Origin: Xestospongia bergquistia
Taxonomy: Eukaryota; Porifera; Demospongiae; Haplosclerida; Petrosiidae
Assembly: GCA_963965975.1 (NCBI GenBank)
Contig: OZ014416.1
Location: forward strand, 7,130,001 to 7,194,000
Direction: 5' to 3'
Length of the DNA: 64,000 nt
The notes beneath the pieces were generated by a model that saw only the letters and a list, made by a program, of their open reading frames with translations, searched no databases and was not told the origin of the DNA. This document shows, in pieces, positions 12,501 to 27,500 of the stretch (positions within the stretch are counted from its first letter, which is position 1; each line of letters opens with the position of its first letter). Both the position numbers and the translations under genes were made by a program.

Positions 12501-15500
12501 AATAATAACCAAACAAGTCCTGTATATCATGTAGTTAATAATATGGTAGCCATGATAAAAAATAAATTATTAATCATGTCTTTCAGAGCAGATGTTACAA
12601 TTGTTATACTAATACTTGTATTAATGTAATATTGTCAGTTGTCAATAAACTTAAAATAAATTATAAATTAATAAATATATCTGTTTCAGTAGTTGTAGTT
12701 ATTATTTTTATCACTAGCATACTTTACATACTAGACAGTTATGTTTTGGACTGTGTTTGTATACAGCCCCTTCAACTATTAATTATAAGACTTCTCTATT
12801 ATTCTACAATAACTACTTGAAACTTCCAGCTTTCAATAATAGAAAAAACAAATGAATTTAATGTACTCTTTCCATCAACACAATTATTCAACCTGAGCAT
12901 GTCTACTTAAAGACCAAGTGTTAAGTAATTTAACCTTAAGAGAGAAAATGTTTCTTTAAATGTAGCCTCTTCAACTATTTATTATAAGACTTCTCTATTA
13001 TTCTACGATAACTACTTGAAACTTCCAGCTTTCAATAATAGAAAAAACAAATGAATTTAATGTACTCTTTCCATCAACACAATTATTCAACCTGAGCATG
13101 TCTACTTAAAGACCAAGTGTTAAGTAATTTAACCTGAAGAGAGAAAATGTTTCTTTAAATGTAGCCTCTTCAACTATTAATTATAAGACTTCTCTATTAT
13201 TCTACGATAACTACTTGAAACTTCCAGCTTTCAATAATAGAGAAAACAACTGCAATACCAATACATCCAAAAGCATCTTAAGATAATTTTTATAATGTTT
13301 AATTTTAATATGTGATCTATTTTATTATTGGTATGTATTCTATAATTAATGCTATTATAATCAGCTATAAACTCTTGTGTTCTTCCTCTAGAATCAGCGA
13401 ACATCTCTACATTTAGCATCAAAAAGGGGTTACTGTGATATCGTACAGCTACTGTTAAACTCCAATGCAGATCCCAATATTTGTAATGAGGTCAGTGTAC
13501 ATTGTTTGTAGAGACTACTAGATGTTAGTAGATTTAAATCAGTATTTAATAGATATAGAATGTTATGGGTGTGGCTGTTAGAAATTTCTACATCGACTTG
13601 TTGTTCAAATTTTTATTAGTAAAGGATTAAGAAAGATAGTCAGTGTCAGGTATTAGTAGGTATGGCCTGTTATAATAGTAATAAATATCATCTTGATTTT
13701 CACAGAGGTCCCACTAGTATGATGTGCATTTGTGTCTAACTGTTCTTATGAATAGATATTATATCATTAGCATTATACTATACTTTTATAATGTTACTAG
13801 ACTTGCACCAAAAAACTTAAAGCTTAAACCTTTGAGTGTAGGAAGAACAGCCAGTAGTGAGACATTCTACTCTATTATTCTATGATAACTTGAAATTTTC
13901 AGCTTTCAATTATAGAGAAAACAAATGAATTTAATGTACTCTTTCCATCAACACAATTATTCAACCTGAGCATGTCTACTTGAAGAGCCAAGTGTTAAGT
14001 AATTTAACCTGAAGAGAGAAAATGCTTCTTTAAATGTAGCCTCTTCAACAATTTATTATAAGACTTCTCTATTATTCTACGATAACTACTTGAAACTTCC
14101 AGCTTTCAATAATAGAGAAAACGTCTGCAATAACAATACATCCAAAAACATCTTAAGATAATTTTTATAATGTTTAATTTTAATATGTGGTCCATTTTAT
14201 TATTGGTATATATTCTATAATTAATGCTATTATAATCAACTATAAACTCTTGTGTACTTCCTCTAGGATCAACAAACTTCTCTACATTTAGCATCAAAAA
14301 GGGGTTACTGTGATATCGTACAGCTACTGTTAAACTCCAATGCAGATCCCAATATTTGTAATGAGGTCAGTGTATATTGTTTGTAGAGATTACTACATGT
14401 TAGTAGATTTAAATCAGTATTTAATAGATATAGAATGTTATGGGTGTGGTTGTTATAAATTTCTACATCAACTTGTTGTTCAAATTTTTGTTAGGAAAGG
14501 ATTAAGAAAGATAGTCAGTGTCAGGTATTAGTAGGTGTGGCCTATTATAATAGTAGTAGATATCATCTTGATATTCACAGAGGTCCCACTAGTATGATGT
14601 GCATTTGTGTCAAACTGTTCTTATGAATAGAAATTGTATCATCAGCATTATACTATACATTTATAGTGTTACTAGACTTGCACCAAAAAATTTAAAGCTG
14701 AAACCCTTGAGTTTAGGAAGAACAGCCAGTAGTGAGCCATACTTCTCTATTATTCTATGATAACAACTTGAAACTTCCAGCTTTCAATAATAGAGAAAAC
14801 AAATGAATTTAATGTACTCTTTCCATCAACACAATTATTCAACCTGAGCATGTCTACTTAAAGACCAAGTGTTAAGTAATTTAACCTGAAGAGAGAAAAT
14901 GTTTCTTTAAATGTAGCCTCTTCAACTATTTATTATAAGACTTCTCTATTATTCTACGATAACTACTTGAAACTTCCAGCTTTCAATAATAGAGAAAACA
15001 ACTGCAATAACAATACATCCAAAAGCATCTTAAGATAATTTTTATGTTTAATTTTAATATGTGATCCATTTTATTATTGGAATATATTCTATAATTAATT
15101 CTATTATAATCAACAATAAACTCGTGTACTTCCTCTAGAATCAGCGAACATCTCTACATTTAGCATCAAAAAGGGGTTACTGTGATATCGTACAGCTACT
15201 GTTAAACTCTAATGCAGATCCCAATATTTGTGACAGGGTCAGTGTATATTGTTTGTAGAGATTACTACTTGTTAGTAGATTTAAATCAGTATTTAATAGA
15301 TATAGAATGTTATGGGTGTGGCTGTTATAAATTTCTATATTGACTTGTTGTTCAAATTTTTATTAGTAAAGGATTAAGAAAGAGAGTCAGTGTCAGATAT
15401 TAGTAGGTGTGGCCTGTTATAATAGTAGTAGATATCATATTGATATTCACAGAGGTCCAACTAGTATGATGTGCATTTGTGTCAAACTGTTCTTCTGAAT

Positions 15501-18500
15501 AGAAGTTGTATCATCAGCATTATACTATACTTTTATAACGTTACTAGACTTGCACCAAAAACCTTAAGGCTTAAACCCTTGAGTGTAGGATGAACAGCCA
15601 GTAGTGAGACATTCTTCTCTATTATTCTACGATAACTACTTGAAACTTCCAGCTTTCAATAATAGAGAAAACAACTGCAATACCAATACATCCAAAAGCA
15701 TCTTAAGACAATTTTTATAATGTTTAATTTTAATATGTGATCCATTTTATTATTGGTATATATTCTATAATTAATGCTATTATAATCAACAATAAACTCT
15801 TGTGTTCTTCCTCTAGAATCAGCGAACATCTCTACATTTAGCATCAAAAAGGGGTTACTGTGATATCGTACAGCTACTGTTAAACTCTAATGCAGATCCC
15901 AATATTTGTGATGAGGTCAGTGTATATTGTTTGTAGAGACTACTAGATGTTAGTAGATTTAAATCAGTATTTAATAGATATAGAATGTTATGGGTGTGGC
16001 TGTTAGAAATTTGTACATTGACTTGTTGTTCAAATTTTTGTTAGTAAAGGATTAAGAAAGATAGTCAGTGTCAGGTATTAGTTGGTGTGGCCTGTTATAG
16101 TAGTATTAGATATCATCTTGATATTCACAGAGGTCCCACTAGTATGATGTGCATTTGTGTCAAACTGTTCTTATGAATAGATATTATATCATTAGCATTA
16201 TACTATACTTTTATAATGTTACTAGACTTGTATCAAAAAACTTAAAGCTTAAACCCTTGAGTGTAGGAAGAACAGCCAGTAGTGAGCCATACTTCTCTAT
16301 TATTCTATGATAACAACTTGAAATTTCCAGCTTACAATAATAGAGAAAACTAATGAATTTAATTTACTCTTTCCATCAACATAATTATTCAACCTGAGCA
16401 GTTAAATATATAATTTGACTTCTATGATATAAACTTACTATATCTAGATACCTCAATAAACAATCCTGTTGTATTTCTGTAATAGACGACTAATTCTGAT
16501 ATTGACATATATTTTTATACTGTTACTAACTCTATTGTATGAAGTTCAACATTGTTGTGATATCTTCACTATATACTGTAACTGATTACTGGACTTAGTT
16601 ATATTCTCTTACTGTAGTATTTTAATAATTATAGTAGTCATATTGTCATTTACATTCTTTGTTGTCTTATTATTAGAATCAGAATACAGCTTTACATCAT
16701 GCTTCAATTAATGGTCATACTGAGACAGTCCAATTTCTACTACAGTCAAATGCAGATCTTAATATTTATAACAAGGTCAGTGTGTATTGTGTATAATTTA
16801 TATTTCATTTATTATCTCTACTACATGTACATATATGTAGTACTACCTGTCTAGTACAACAGGATATAGATCAAAGCCAATGTAATGCAATTAATTTTCA
16901 AAGTATGGATAGGACAAAGTAGCTCTCATTTGTTGTTTGATGTATAACAATTACTAATATAACTGGAAAAATATAATAAATCTAATATGTAAAATAATAT
17001 AGAAAACTTTAATATGTTCTTACTTGAAATAAACATGATTACTTCTAAGATTATTTTGGACCATGTATGTATATATATTACTATATATGTCCACTTTAAC
17101 AATTTTTATCTATTGTTATTATTATTAAACAATTTATTTCATTTTATAGTGGGGACATAGTCCACTTCATATAGCATACTGGTATGATCATGATAACATT
17201 GTTAAGCTCTTATGTTCTTTTGGAGCAAGAGATATGGACCAAGTTAGAAATGTAAGTGATAAATATAATAATATATTTACTGTATATAATGACATGGACA
17301 TAGTGATCTTACATGTTATGATATATTATAAACATGACCTAATTATATGTGGGTACATGTCACAGTTATAATAATTATATTATTTATTTTAACAGGATGA
17401 CTTACTTTTGACTTCAGCTGAAAATGGTGATATAGAAAATGTAACTCAAGCACTTACATCAGGTGCTAATGTCAATGTTCATCATCCTAATAAGGTTAAT
17501 ACACTAATTAAATAATAACAAATTATTATTGTTTGTTAGTGTTTACTTTTTAAAGTAATATATTTTATAACAAAGGAAATTATTTACAGGCACTTAAGAG
17601 ATTTAGTCCCACCCACTGTTGTAGACATTGTTTTCATTGTTTCATCTAGAAAACAGTTTAATATCTTTTCTTATTTCCATAATACTTCTCTATCATTTTA
17701 CTTTATTGACATTGTCATACAATGTTAATGAACAAGGAATTTTTTATCCCAGACCTTTAATTGATATGACTATTTTGACATTTTGACAAACTTCCTACTA
17801 ACCTTGTACTATTAATACAACTTTTTGCCAAATTCAAGTTTATCAAAAGACTATTATATATTTATAAACTAGTAGATTTGTATTTAGTGTCTTTGGTAAA
17901 TAATATTCATAGTCAGTGAATGTCAGCCAATAAATGATATGAACATTTCTATTATTAAATTCTATGGACCTAACATTTGAAGTCTATTTAGTTTATAGAC
18001 TAACAATATAGCAGGTAATCCTTAAAAGAATCCTGGTATTCACAGAAGTACCACTAGATTTGTAAAACTGGTACAAACTTGATGTTAAATGAACAGACTA
18101 AAAATAGAGATCAAAGTCACATTTGTTATTAAATCTAACATATGACTGTGTGAGGAAAACCCTACATATCAACATATTAGTTTAACATTAATTATCTATT
18201 GTGTTTTCATGTCATGTGAAATGATATATTGTGTAGAAATCAAAAAAGGAAGTTTGTAGGAATTACATAACAAAATTTATATCTTATTCTTAAAGACATT
18301 ACATAATAATAACCAAACAAGTCCTGTATATCATGTAGTTAATAATAATGGTAGCCATGATCCAAAAATAAATTATTACTCATGTCTTTCAGAGCAGATG
18401 TTACAATTGTTATACTAATACTTGTATTAATGTAATATTGTCAGTAATTTCTTATCAATAAACTTAAATAAATTATAAATTATGTTTTGGACTGTGTTTG

Positions 18501-21500
18501 TATACAATGTCAATGTCTATTTTTATACATTATTTTATAGATATATTTGAATATTGAAAGTGGTGAATGAAATTTAACTGCACAAACAAATGAATTTAAT
18601 TTACTCTTTCCATTAACACAATTATTCAACCTGAGCATGTTTACTTGAAGACCAAGTATTAATTAATTTAACCTAAAGACAGAAAATGTTTCTTTAAATT
18701 TAGTCTCTTCAACTATTAATTATAAGATTTCTCTATTATTCTGCGATAACTACTTGAAACTTCCAGCTTTCAATAATAGAGAAAACAACTGCAATACCAA
18801 TACATCCAAAAGCATCTTAAGATAATTTTTATAATGTTTAATTTTAATATGTGATCCATTTTATTATTGGTATATATTATATAATTAATGCTATTATAAT
18901 CAACAATAAACTCTTGTGTTCTTCCTCTAGAATCAGCGAACATCTCTACATTTAGCATCAAAAAGGGGTTACTGTAATATCGTACAGCTACTGTTAAACT
19001 CCAATGCAGATCCCAATATTTGTAATGAGGTCAGTGTACATTGTTTGTAGAGACTACTAGATGTTAGTAGATTTAAATCAGTATTTAATAGATATAGAAT
19101 GTTATGGGTGTGGCTGTTATAAATTTCTGTATCGACTTGTTGTTCAAATTTTTATTAGTAAAGGATTAAGAAAGATAGTCAGTGTCAGATATTAGTAGGT
19201 GTGGCCTGTTATAATAGTAGTAGATATCATATTGATATTCACAGAGGTCCAACTAGTATGATGTGCATTTGTGTCAAACTGTTCTTCTGAATAGAAGTTG
19301 TATCATCAGCATTATACTATACTTTTATAACGTTACTAGACTTGCACCAAAAATCTTAAGGCTTAAACCCTTGAGTGTAGGAAGAACAGCCAGTAGTGAG
19401 ACATTCTTCTCTATTATTCTATGATAACTACTTGAAACTTCCAGCTTTCAATAATAGAGAAAACAACTGCAATACCAATACATCCAAAAGCATCTTAAGA
19501 TAATTTTTATAATGTTTAATTTTAATATGTGATCCATTTTATTATTGGTATATATTATATAATTATTGCTATTATAATCAACAATAAATACATGTGTTCT
19601 TCCTCTAGAATCAGCGAACATCTCTACATTTAGCATCAAGAAGGGGTTACTCTCATATCATACAGCTACTGTTAAACTCCAATGCAGATCCCAATATTTG
19701 TGATAACTTGGTCAGTGTATATTGTTTGTAGAGACTACTACATGTTAGTAGATTTAAATCAGTATTTAATAGATATAGAATATTATGGGTGTGGCTGTTA
19801 TAAATTTCTATATTGACTTGTTGTTCAAATTTTTATTAATAAAGGATTAAGAAAAATAGTCAATGTCAGATATTAGTAGGTGTGGCCTGTTATAATAGTA
19901 ATAGATGTCATTTATATACTACTATTATAAATTAATGTAAATTAATTAATATATCTATGGTAGTTGTAGTTTGTTATTTTCATTACATGTACTTTATAGT
20001 AACAATAAGAAGGATAGAGCATACATTGTGGATGTTGAATAATATTATGTCATCCATTGATATATGTTACTCACTAGATGTTAAACCTCCCTATATCCTG
20101 AATATATTAACATGTAACAGAGATTGCTATTCTAATAAACTTGTGGTCACATTGATAAGACACAGTTACCCCTTAATTCTGATGGACAAAGAGTAATGTC
20201 ATGGAGCAATGTGCCTTATCTGGGACTGTCCTTAACAAATCTAAATTACCTATGGTTACTAATATAACTAGACCCCTCCCCATAACAATTAAACTAGATG
20301 ACATACTTGACATATATTGTAATTGCTTGCCAACAGCTTGAGATTATTGAAGAATAATCTCTTTGCCTATAAAAGGGCTAGCACTATATTGCATATCAGT
20401 GGGTGTGGCTTATAAAATTTAAATATACTAAGTTGACATAGAATACATTAGATACACCCACTATTTGTTCTGTTATTAAAGAAAATAATATAACAATAAT
20501 CAATGAAGACAGGAAACTGTTTGTTAGTTATTATACAAAATAATTTTATGATTACATTTATAAAGGTCATTTTATTTTATATTAGTAGTGACAAACATAT
20601 AACTTCAATAATATATTACAATGAAACATCCATAGAACATTTTCTCAGTGATTATGATACTTAGAACTTTTATAATTATAAGTTTATTTAAAAAAACAAT
20701 ATTTTCAAGAGAAGTCAGATGTACAAGATTTAATGCTTTGAATGGTATTTTTGTCATGAAATATTCAAACCCTAATGAGCTATACTGTATATGTCATAAC
20801 ATTGTAATATAGTAATCATATAATGATGAAAACACTAGGACATTGAAATAGTTTGTGTATAGATACTAACAATTGAAAACCAAAGTATGATACTCAAAGT
20901 CACAGTACATAATAAGAATCCACAGTTCAATATATAATTTGACTTCTATGATATAAACTTACTATATCTAGATACCTCAATAAACAATACTGTTGTATTT
21001 CTGTAATAGACGACTAATTCTGATATTGACAAAGTCACTACTTCATCTGTGTACACATATTTTTATACTGTTACTAACTCTATTGTATGAAGTTCAACAT
21101 TGTTGTGATATCTTCACTATATACTGTAACTGATTACTGGACTTAGTTATATTCTCTTACTGTAGTATTTTAATAATTATAGTAGTCATATTGTCATTTA
21201 TATTCTTTGTTGTCTTATTATTAGAATCAGAATACAGCTTTACATCATGCTTCAATTAATGGTCATACTGAGACAGTCCAATTTCTACTACAGTCAAATG
21301 CAGATCCTAATATTTATAACAAGGTCAGTGTGTATTGTGTATAATTTATATTTCATTTATTATCTCTACTACATGTACATATATGTAGTACTACCTGTCT
21401 AGTAGGACAGGATATAGATCAAAGTCAATGTAATGCAATTAATTTTCAAAGTATGGATAGGACAAAGTAGCTCTCATTTGTTGTTTGATATATAACAATT

Positions 21501-24500
21501 ACTAATATAACTGGAAAAATATAATAAATCTAATATGTAAAATAATATAGAAAACTTTAATATGTTCTTACTTGAAATAAACATGATTACTTCTAAGATT
21601 ATTTTGGACCATGTATGTATATATATTACTATATATGTCCACTTTAACAATTTTTATCTATCGTTATTATTATTAAACAATTTATTTCATTTTATAGTGG
21701 GGACATAGTCCACTTCATATAGCATACTGGTATGATCATGATAACATTGTTAAGCTCTTATGTTCTTTTGGAGCAAGAGATATGGACCAAGTTAGAAATG
21801 TAAGTGATAAATATAATAATATATTTACTGTATATGATGACATGGACATAGTGATCTTACATGTTATGATATATTATAAACATGACCTAATTATATGTGG
21901 GTACATGTCACAGTTATAATAATTATATTATTTATTTTAACAGGATGACTTACTTTTGACTTCAGCTGAAAATGGTGATATAGAAAATGTAACTCAAGCA
22001 CTTACATCAGGTGCTAATGTCAATGTTCATCATCCTAATAAGGTTAATACACTAATTAAATAATAACAAATTATTATTGTTTGTTAGTGTTTACTTTTTA
22101 AAGTAATATATTTTATAACAAAGGAAATTATTTACAGGCACTTAAGAGATTTAGTCCCACCCACTGTTGTAGACATTGTTTTCATTGTTTCATCTAGAAA
22201 ACAGTTTAATATCTTTTTTTATTTCCATAATACTTCTCTATCATTTTACTTTATTGACATTGTCATACAATGTTAATGAACAAGGAATTTTTTTATCCCA
22301 GACCTTTAATTAATATGACTATTTTGACATTTTGACAAACTTCCTACTAACCTTGTACTATTAATACAACTTTTTGCCAATTTCAAGTTTATCAAAAGAC
22401 TATTATATATTTATAAACTAGTAGATTTGTATTTAGTGATATAATGTTGTCTTTGGTAAATAATATTCATAGTCAGTGAATGTCAGCCAATAAATGATAT
22501 GAACATTTCTATTATTAAATTCTATAGACTAACAATATAGCAGGTAATCCTTAAAAGAATCCTGGTATTCACAGAAGTACCACTAGATTTGTAAAACTGG
22601 TACAAACTTGATGTTAAATGAACAGACTAAAAATAGAGATCAAAGTCACATTTGTTATTAAATCTAACATATGACTGTGTGAGGAAAACCCTACATATCA
22701 ACATATTAGTTTAACATTAATTATCTATTGTGTTTTCATGTCATGTGAAATGATATATTGTGTAGAAATCAAAAAAGGAAGTTTGTAGGAATTACATAAC
22801 CAAATTTATATCTTATTCTTAAAGACATTACATAATTATAACCAAACAAGTCCTGTATATCATGTAGTTAATAATAATGGTAGCCATGATCCAAAAATAA
22901 ATTATTACTCATGTCTTTCAGAGCAGATGTTACAATTGTTATACTAATACTTGTATTAATGTAATATTGTCAGTAATTTCTTATCAATAAACTTAAATAA
23001 ATTATAAATTATGTTTTGGACTGTATTTGTATACAATGTCAATGTCTATTTTTATACATTATTTTATAGATATATTTGAATATTGAAAGTGGTGAATGAA
23101 ATTTAACTGCACAAACAAATGAATTTAATTTACTCTTTCCATTAACACAATTATTCAAGCTGAGCATGTTTACTTGAATACCAAGTGTTAAGTAATTTAA
23201 CCTGAAGACAGAAAGTGTTTCTTTAAATGTAGCCTTTTCAACTATTAATTATAAGACTTCTCTATTATTAAGGATTAAGAAAGATAGTCAGTGTCAGGTA
23301 TTAGTAGGTGTGGCCTGTTATAATAGTAGTAGATGTCATCTTGATATTGAAGTTGGGAGTTTCTTTACCACGTTATTCATGTTTTTAAGAAAAAGATTAT
23401 TTGAGCTTTATGAACATGATAATATATTCTGAAAAAAAGTACAGAACGTTTCGGCCAAAGGCCTTCATCAGCTGTATGAAACTAGGCAAAAAAAGTCACG
23501 CTATTTATAGCAATGCATGATTGTTTACAGTTAGTAATTGGGCTAAGAGGTGAAAGGTTGTCCCAGAAGGCTAAAAAGAGACGCTAATTTGTTCCGTGTA
23601 GAAGGTGAGAAAACAACATCTTGGACCATAGAGCTCAAAACAGACGCGAACTAGTTAATTGTTGTGGGCGTGGCTAATGATTATTGATTTCGAACCTGTA
23701 TGTTGTAAAGCAGAGATGTCTAGGTAGGATTGATGATAAAGGCTGGATCTAGGTTGATGGTGTTGCTGGTGGTTTTGATGAATATTGCTTCTTTGGTCTT
23801 TCTCTTCCACCAGCTGATCTCTTGTTCAAGTATTCTGCACTCATCCCATTAAATCTTGTGTCCTGTTTTGATGAAGTGGAGAGCCAAAGCATTGGTGGTA
23901 TCACCATTTTTAACAGCCCTCTTATGTTCAGCTTTTCTTATTTTCATTGTTCTGCCAGTTTCTCCAATGTATACAGCACCACATTCGCAAGGGATCTCAT
24001 AGATGACTCCCACTTTATCCTCTGGTGGAGTAGGGATCTTGACATGTGGAAGGGATCTCCTAAGTGTATTTCTAGAGGTAAATGCAGTTTTGATGTTGAG
24101 GGAACGACAAGCTTGACTGATGCCTTCACTTAGGCCTTTGACATAAGGAAGGACAAGGGTTCTCTTCTTCTTTTCTGTTGTTAAGGATTCTTCAGATGAT
24201 ATTGGAGCAACTGTTGTACTCTTCTTAGGTTTAGATTGATTAAGGCCATAGTAAATCCTTCTAGATGGGAAACCGTTAGCTCTGAAGACGCCATGTAGTC
24301 TATTTATCTCACGGGGGAGTGTATCCTCTGAGCATACGTTGATAGCTCTCTCCTTGAGACAATTGATGATACCTGATTTGACAAGTGGATGGTGATTAGA
24401 TCTGTAATTCAGGTATCTATCAGTATGGGTGGGTTTCCTGTAGACTGTTGTAGTCAGCCTGTTGTTATTCTTTGAGATGAGTACATCTAAGAAGGCAATA

Positions 24501-27500
24501 GAGTTGTTAACTTCCATCTCCATTGTGAACTCAATCCTATCGTGTAGGCTATTGATGTGGGACAGAAAATCCTGTAAGGAAGAGCTGTTGTGAGGTCAGA
24601 TGACGAAGGTGTCATCAACGTATCTTCTCCATAGTTTTGGTTGTAGATGAAAGGTTGAGATAGCAGTCATTTCAAAATCTTCCATAAAAATATTGGCTAC
24701 TGTGGGTGATAGTGGTGAACCCATGGCTGTACCGTCCATCTGTTCATAGAGTTTATCATCTTGATATTCACAGAGGTCCCACTAGTATGATATGCATTTG
24801 TGTCAAACTGTTCTTATGAATAGATATTATATCATTAGCATTATACTATACTTTTTATAGTGTTACTAGACTTGTATCAAAAAACTTAAAGCCTAAACAC
24901 TTGAGTGTAGGAAGAACAGCCAGTAGTGAGGCATTCTACTCTATTATTCTATGATAACAACTTGAAATTTCCAGCTTACAATAATAGAGAAAACTAATGA
25001 ATCTAATGTACTCTTTCCATCAACACAATTATTCAACCTGAGCATGTCTACTTGAAGAGCAAGTGTTAAGTAATTTAACCTGAAGACAGAAAGTGTTTCT
25101 TTAAATGTAGCCTTTTCAACTATTAATTATAAGACTTCTCTATTATTCTACGATAACTACTTGAAACTTCCAGCTTTCAATAATAGAGAAAACAACTGCA
25201 ATACCAATACATCCAAAAGCATCTTAAGATAATTTTTATAATGTTTAATTTTAATATGTGATCCATTTTATTATTGGAATATATTCTATAATTAATGCTA
25301 TTATAATCAATAATAAACTCTTGTGTACTTCCTCTAGGATCAGCAAACATCTCTACATTTAGCATCAAAAAGGGGTTACTGTGATATTGTACAGCTACTG
25401 TTAAAGTCCAATGCAGATCCCAATATTTGTAATAAGGTCAGTGTATATTGTTTGTAGAGATTACTAGATGTTAGTAGATTTAAATCAGTATTTAATAGAT
25501 ATAGAATGTTATGGGTGTGGCTGTTATAAATTTCTGTATCGACTTGTTGTTCAAATTTTTGTTAGTAAAGGATTAAGAAAGATAGTCAGTGTCAGGTATT
25601 AGTAGGTGTGGCCTGTTATAATAGTAGTAGATATCATCTTGATATTCACAGAGGTCCCACTAGTATGATATGCATTTGTGTCAAACTGTTCTTATGAATA
25701 GATATCATATCATTACCATTATACATTACTTTTATAATGTTACTAGACTTGTATCAAAAAACTTAAAGCTTAAACCCTTGAGTGTAGGAAGAACAGCCAG
25801 TTGTGAGACATTCTACTCTATTATTCTATGATAACTACTTAAAATTTCCAGCTTTCAATAAATACAAAAAATGAATTTAATTTATTCTTTCCATCAACAC
25901 AATTATTCAACCTGAGCATGTCTACTTGAATACCAAGTGTTAAGTAATTTAACCTGAAGACAGAAAATGTTTCTTTAAATGTACCCTCTTCAACTATTAA
26001 TTATAAGACTTCTCTATTATTCTATAATAACTACTTGAAACTTCCAGCTTTCAATAATAGAGAAAACAACTGCAATACCAATACATCCAAAAGCATCTTA
26101 AGACAATTTTTATAATGTTTAATTTTAATATGTGATTCATTTTATTATTGGTATATATTTTATAATTAATTCTATTCTAATCAACAATAAATACTTGTGT
26201 ACTTCCTCTAGGATCGGCAAACATCTCTACATTTAGCATCAGAAGAGGGTCACAGTGATATCGTACTGCTATTGTTAAACTCTAATGCAGATCCCAATAT
26301 TTGTGATGAGGTCAGTGTATATTGTTTGTAGAGATTACTACATGTTACTAGTAGATTTAAATCAGTATTTAATAGATACAGAATGTTATGGGTGTGGCTG
26401 TTATAAATTTCTATATTGACTTGTTGTTCAAATTTTTGTTAGTAAAGGATTAAGAAAGATAGTCAGTGTCAGGTATTAGTAGGTGTGGCCTGTTATAATA
26501 GTAGTACCTATATTTCTATATACTACTATTATAAATTAATATTTTTTTATAAATTAATTAATATATCTGTGTTATTTTCATTACATGTACTTCATAGTAA
26601 CAATAGGAAGGATAGAGCATACATTATAGATGTTGAATAATATTATGTCATCCATTGATATATGTTACTCACTAGATGTTAAACCTCCCTATATCTTGCA
26701 CTGGCTTAGACATAGGGAGGTCAGGGAGGGCTTGAGCCCCCCTAATTTAAGACTGGGGGGCATAGCCCCCTTAATTTGAACGATTCAGCAATTTCAAAAA
26801 ACCATTATCAAAAAAAGAATAGTGTCAAAAAATTTATCACCTGACATTGTAAATGATGTACATGTATTTGTAGGTGATTGATCATGTATATGTGACCTGA
26901 TTTATAAAAAGGGACCACTTCTGTCACAACATTTGTGACCTGATTTGTGAAAAAAACAGTTAATTAAAACATAACAATAAACAGTTTTGCATGTATGTAG
27001 AATAGTTATGCTTATGTACCAACTGTATGTATACAAAACTGAGATGTTTGAGATGTTTTAACAGTAGTTTGTTCAAAAGTCAGGTCACAAATGTTTTGAC
27101 AGAAGTGGTCCCTTTTTGCAAATCAGGTCACATATGCATAATATTGAATAATTAATACCAGCTATACACAACTTCAATCGTTTGTTCTTAACAGTGACTC
27201 AAAGCCACTTAAACAATTATTTACTTTTGCATATACACAACAACGACACCGATAATCTCAATTTACTTTCAATAGCCAAGGAGTTTGTAAAGAGAAATGA
27301 TGAAAGGATGAAGCATTTTGGACAATTTTAAAACTGTTTACTGATTGTTATACTGTTATTGATTCAAGTTATTCGTACTTAATTTATTGTAATTTTTTTG
27401 GCATGACAGTAAAAATATCAGGTTACATTTGAGCCCTTCCAAATTTTTTATGGTGTCTAAGCCAGTGGCTTTTATAATGTTTAATTTTAATATGTAATCC

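Larger units (their letters stand above)
16390..23275. repeat. Duplicated A-B-C segment, offset 4,548 nt
   Basis: 16390-18725 and about 20930-23270 share exons A, B and C and the long intron after C at high identity. The second copy lacks the D exon that follows in the first. Confidence 0.7.

Noticed and set aside
13231-13422. Repeated 63-codon minus-strand frames beginning [10 protein letters not shown]
   Set aside because: They are antisense shadows over the start of D exons and their upstream intron, and recur simply because those are duplicated.
19957-20196. A 79-codon open frame repeated in four places
   Set aside because: It lies in duplicated intron DNA. Partial copies at 26580 and 32240 contain stops, changes include non-synonymous ones, and there are no splice or start signals.
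23822-24133. 103-codon + strand frame inside the Penelope element
   Set aside because: Antisense shadow of the RT/GIY-YIG coding strand.
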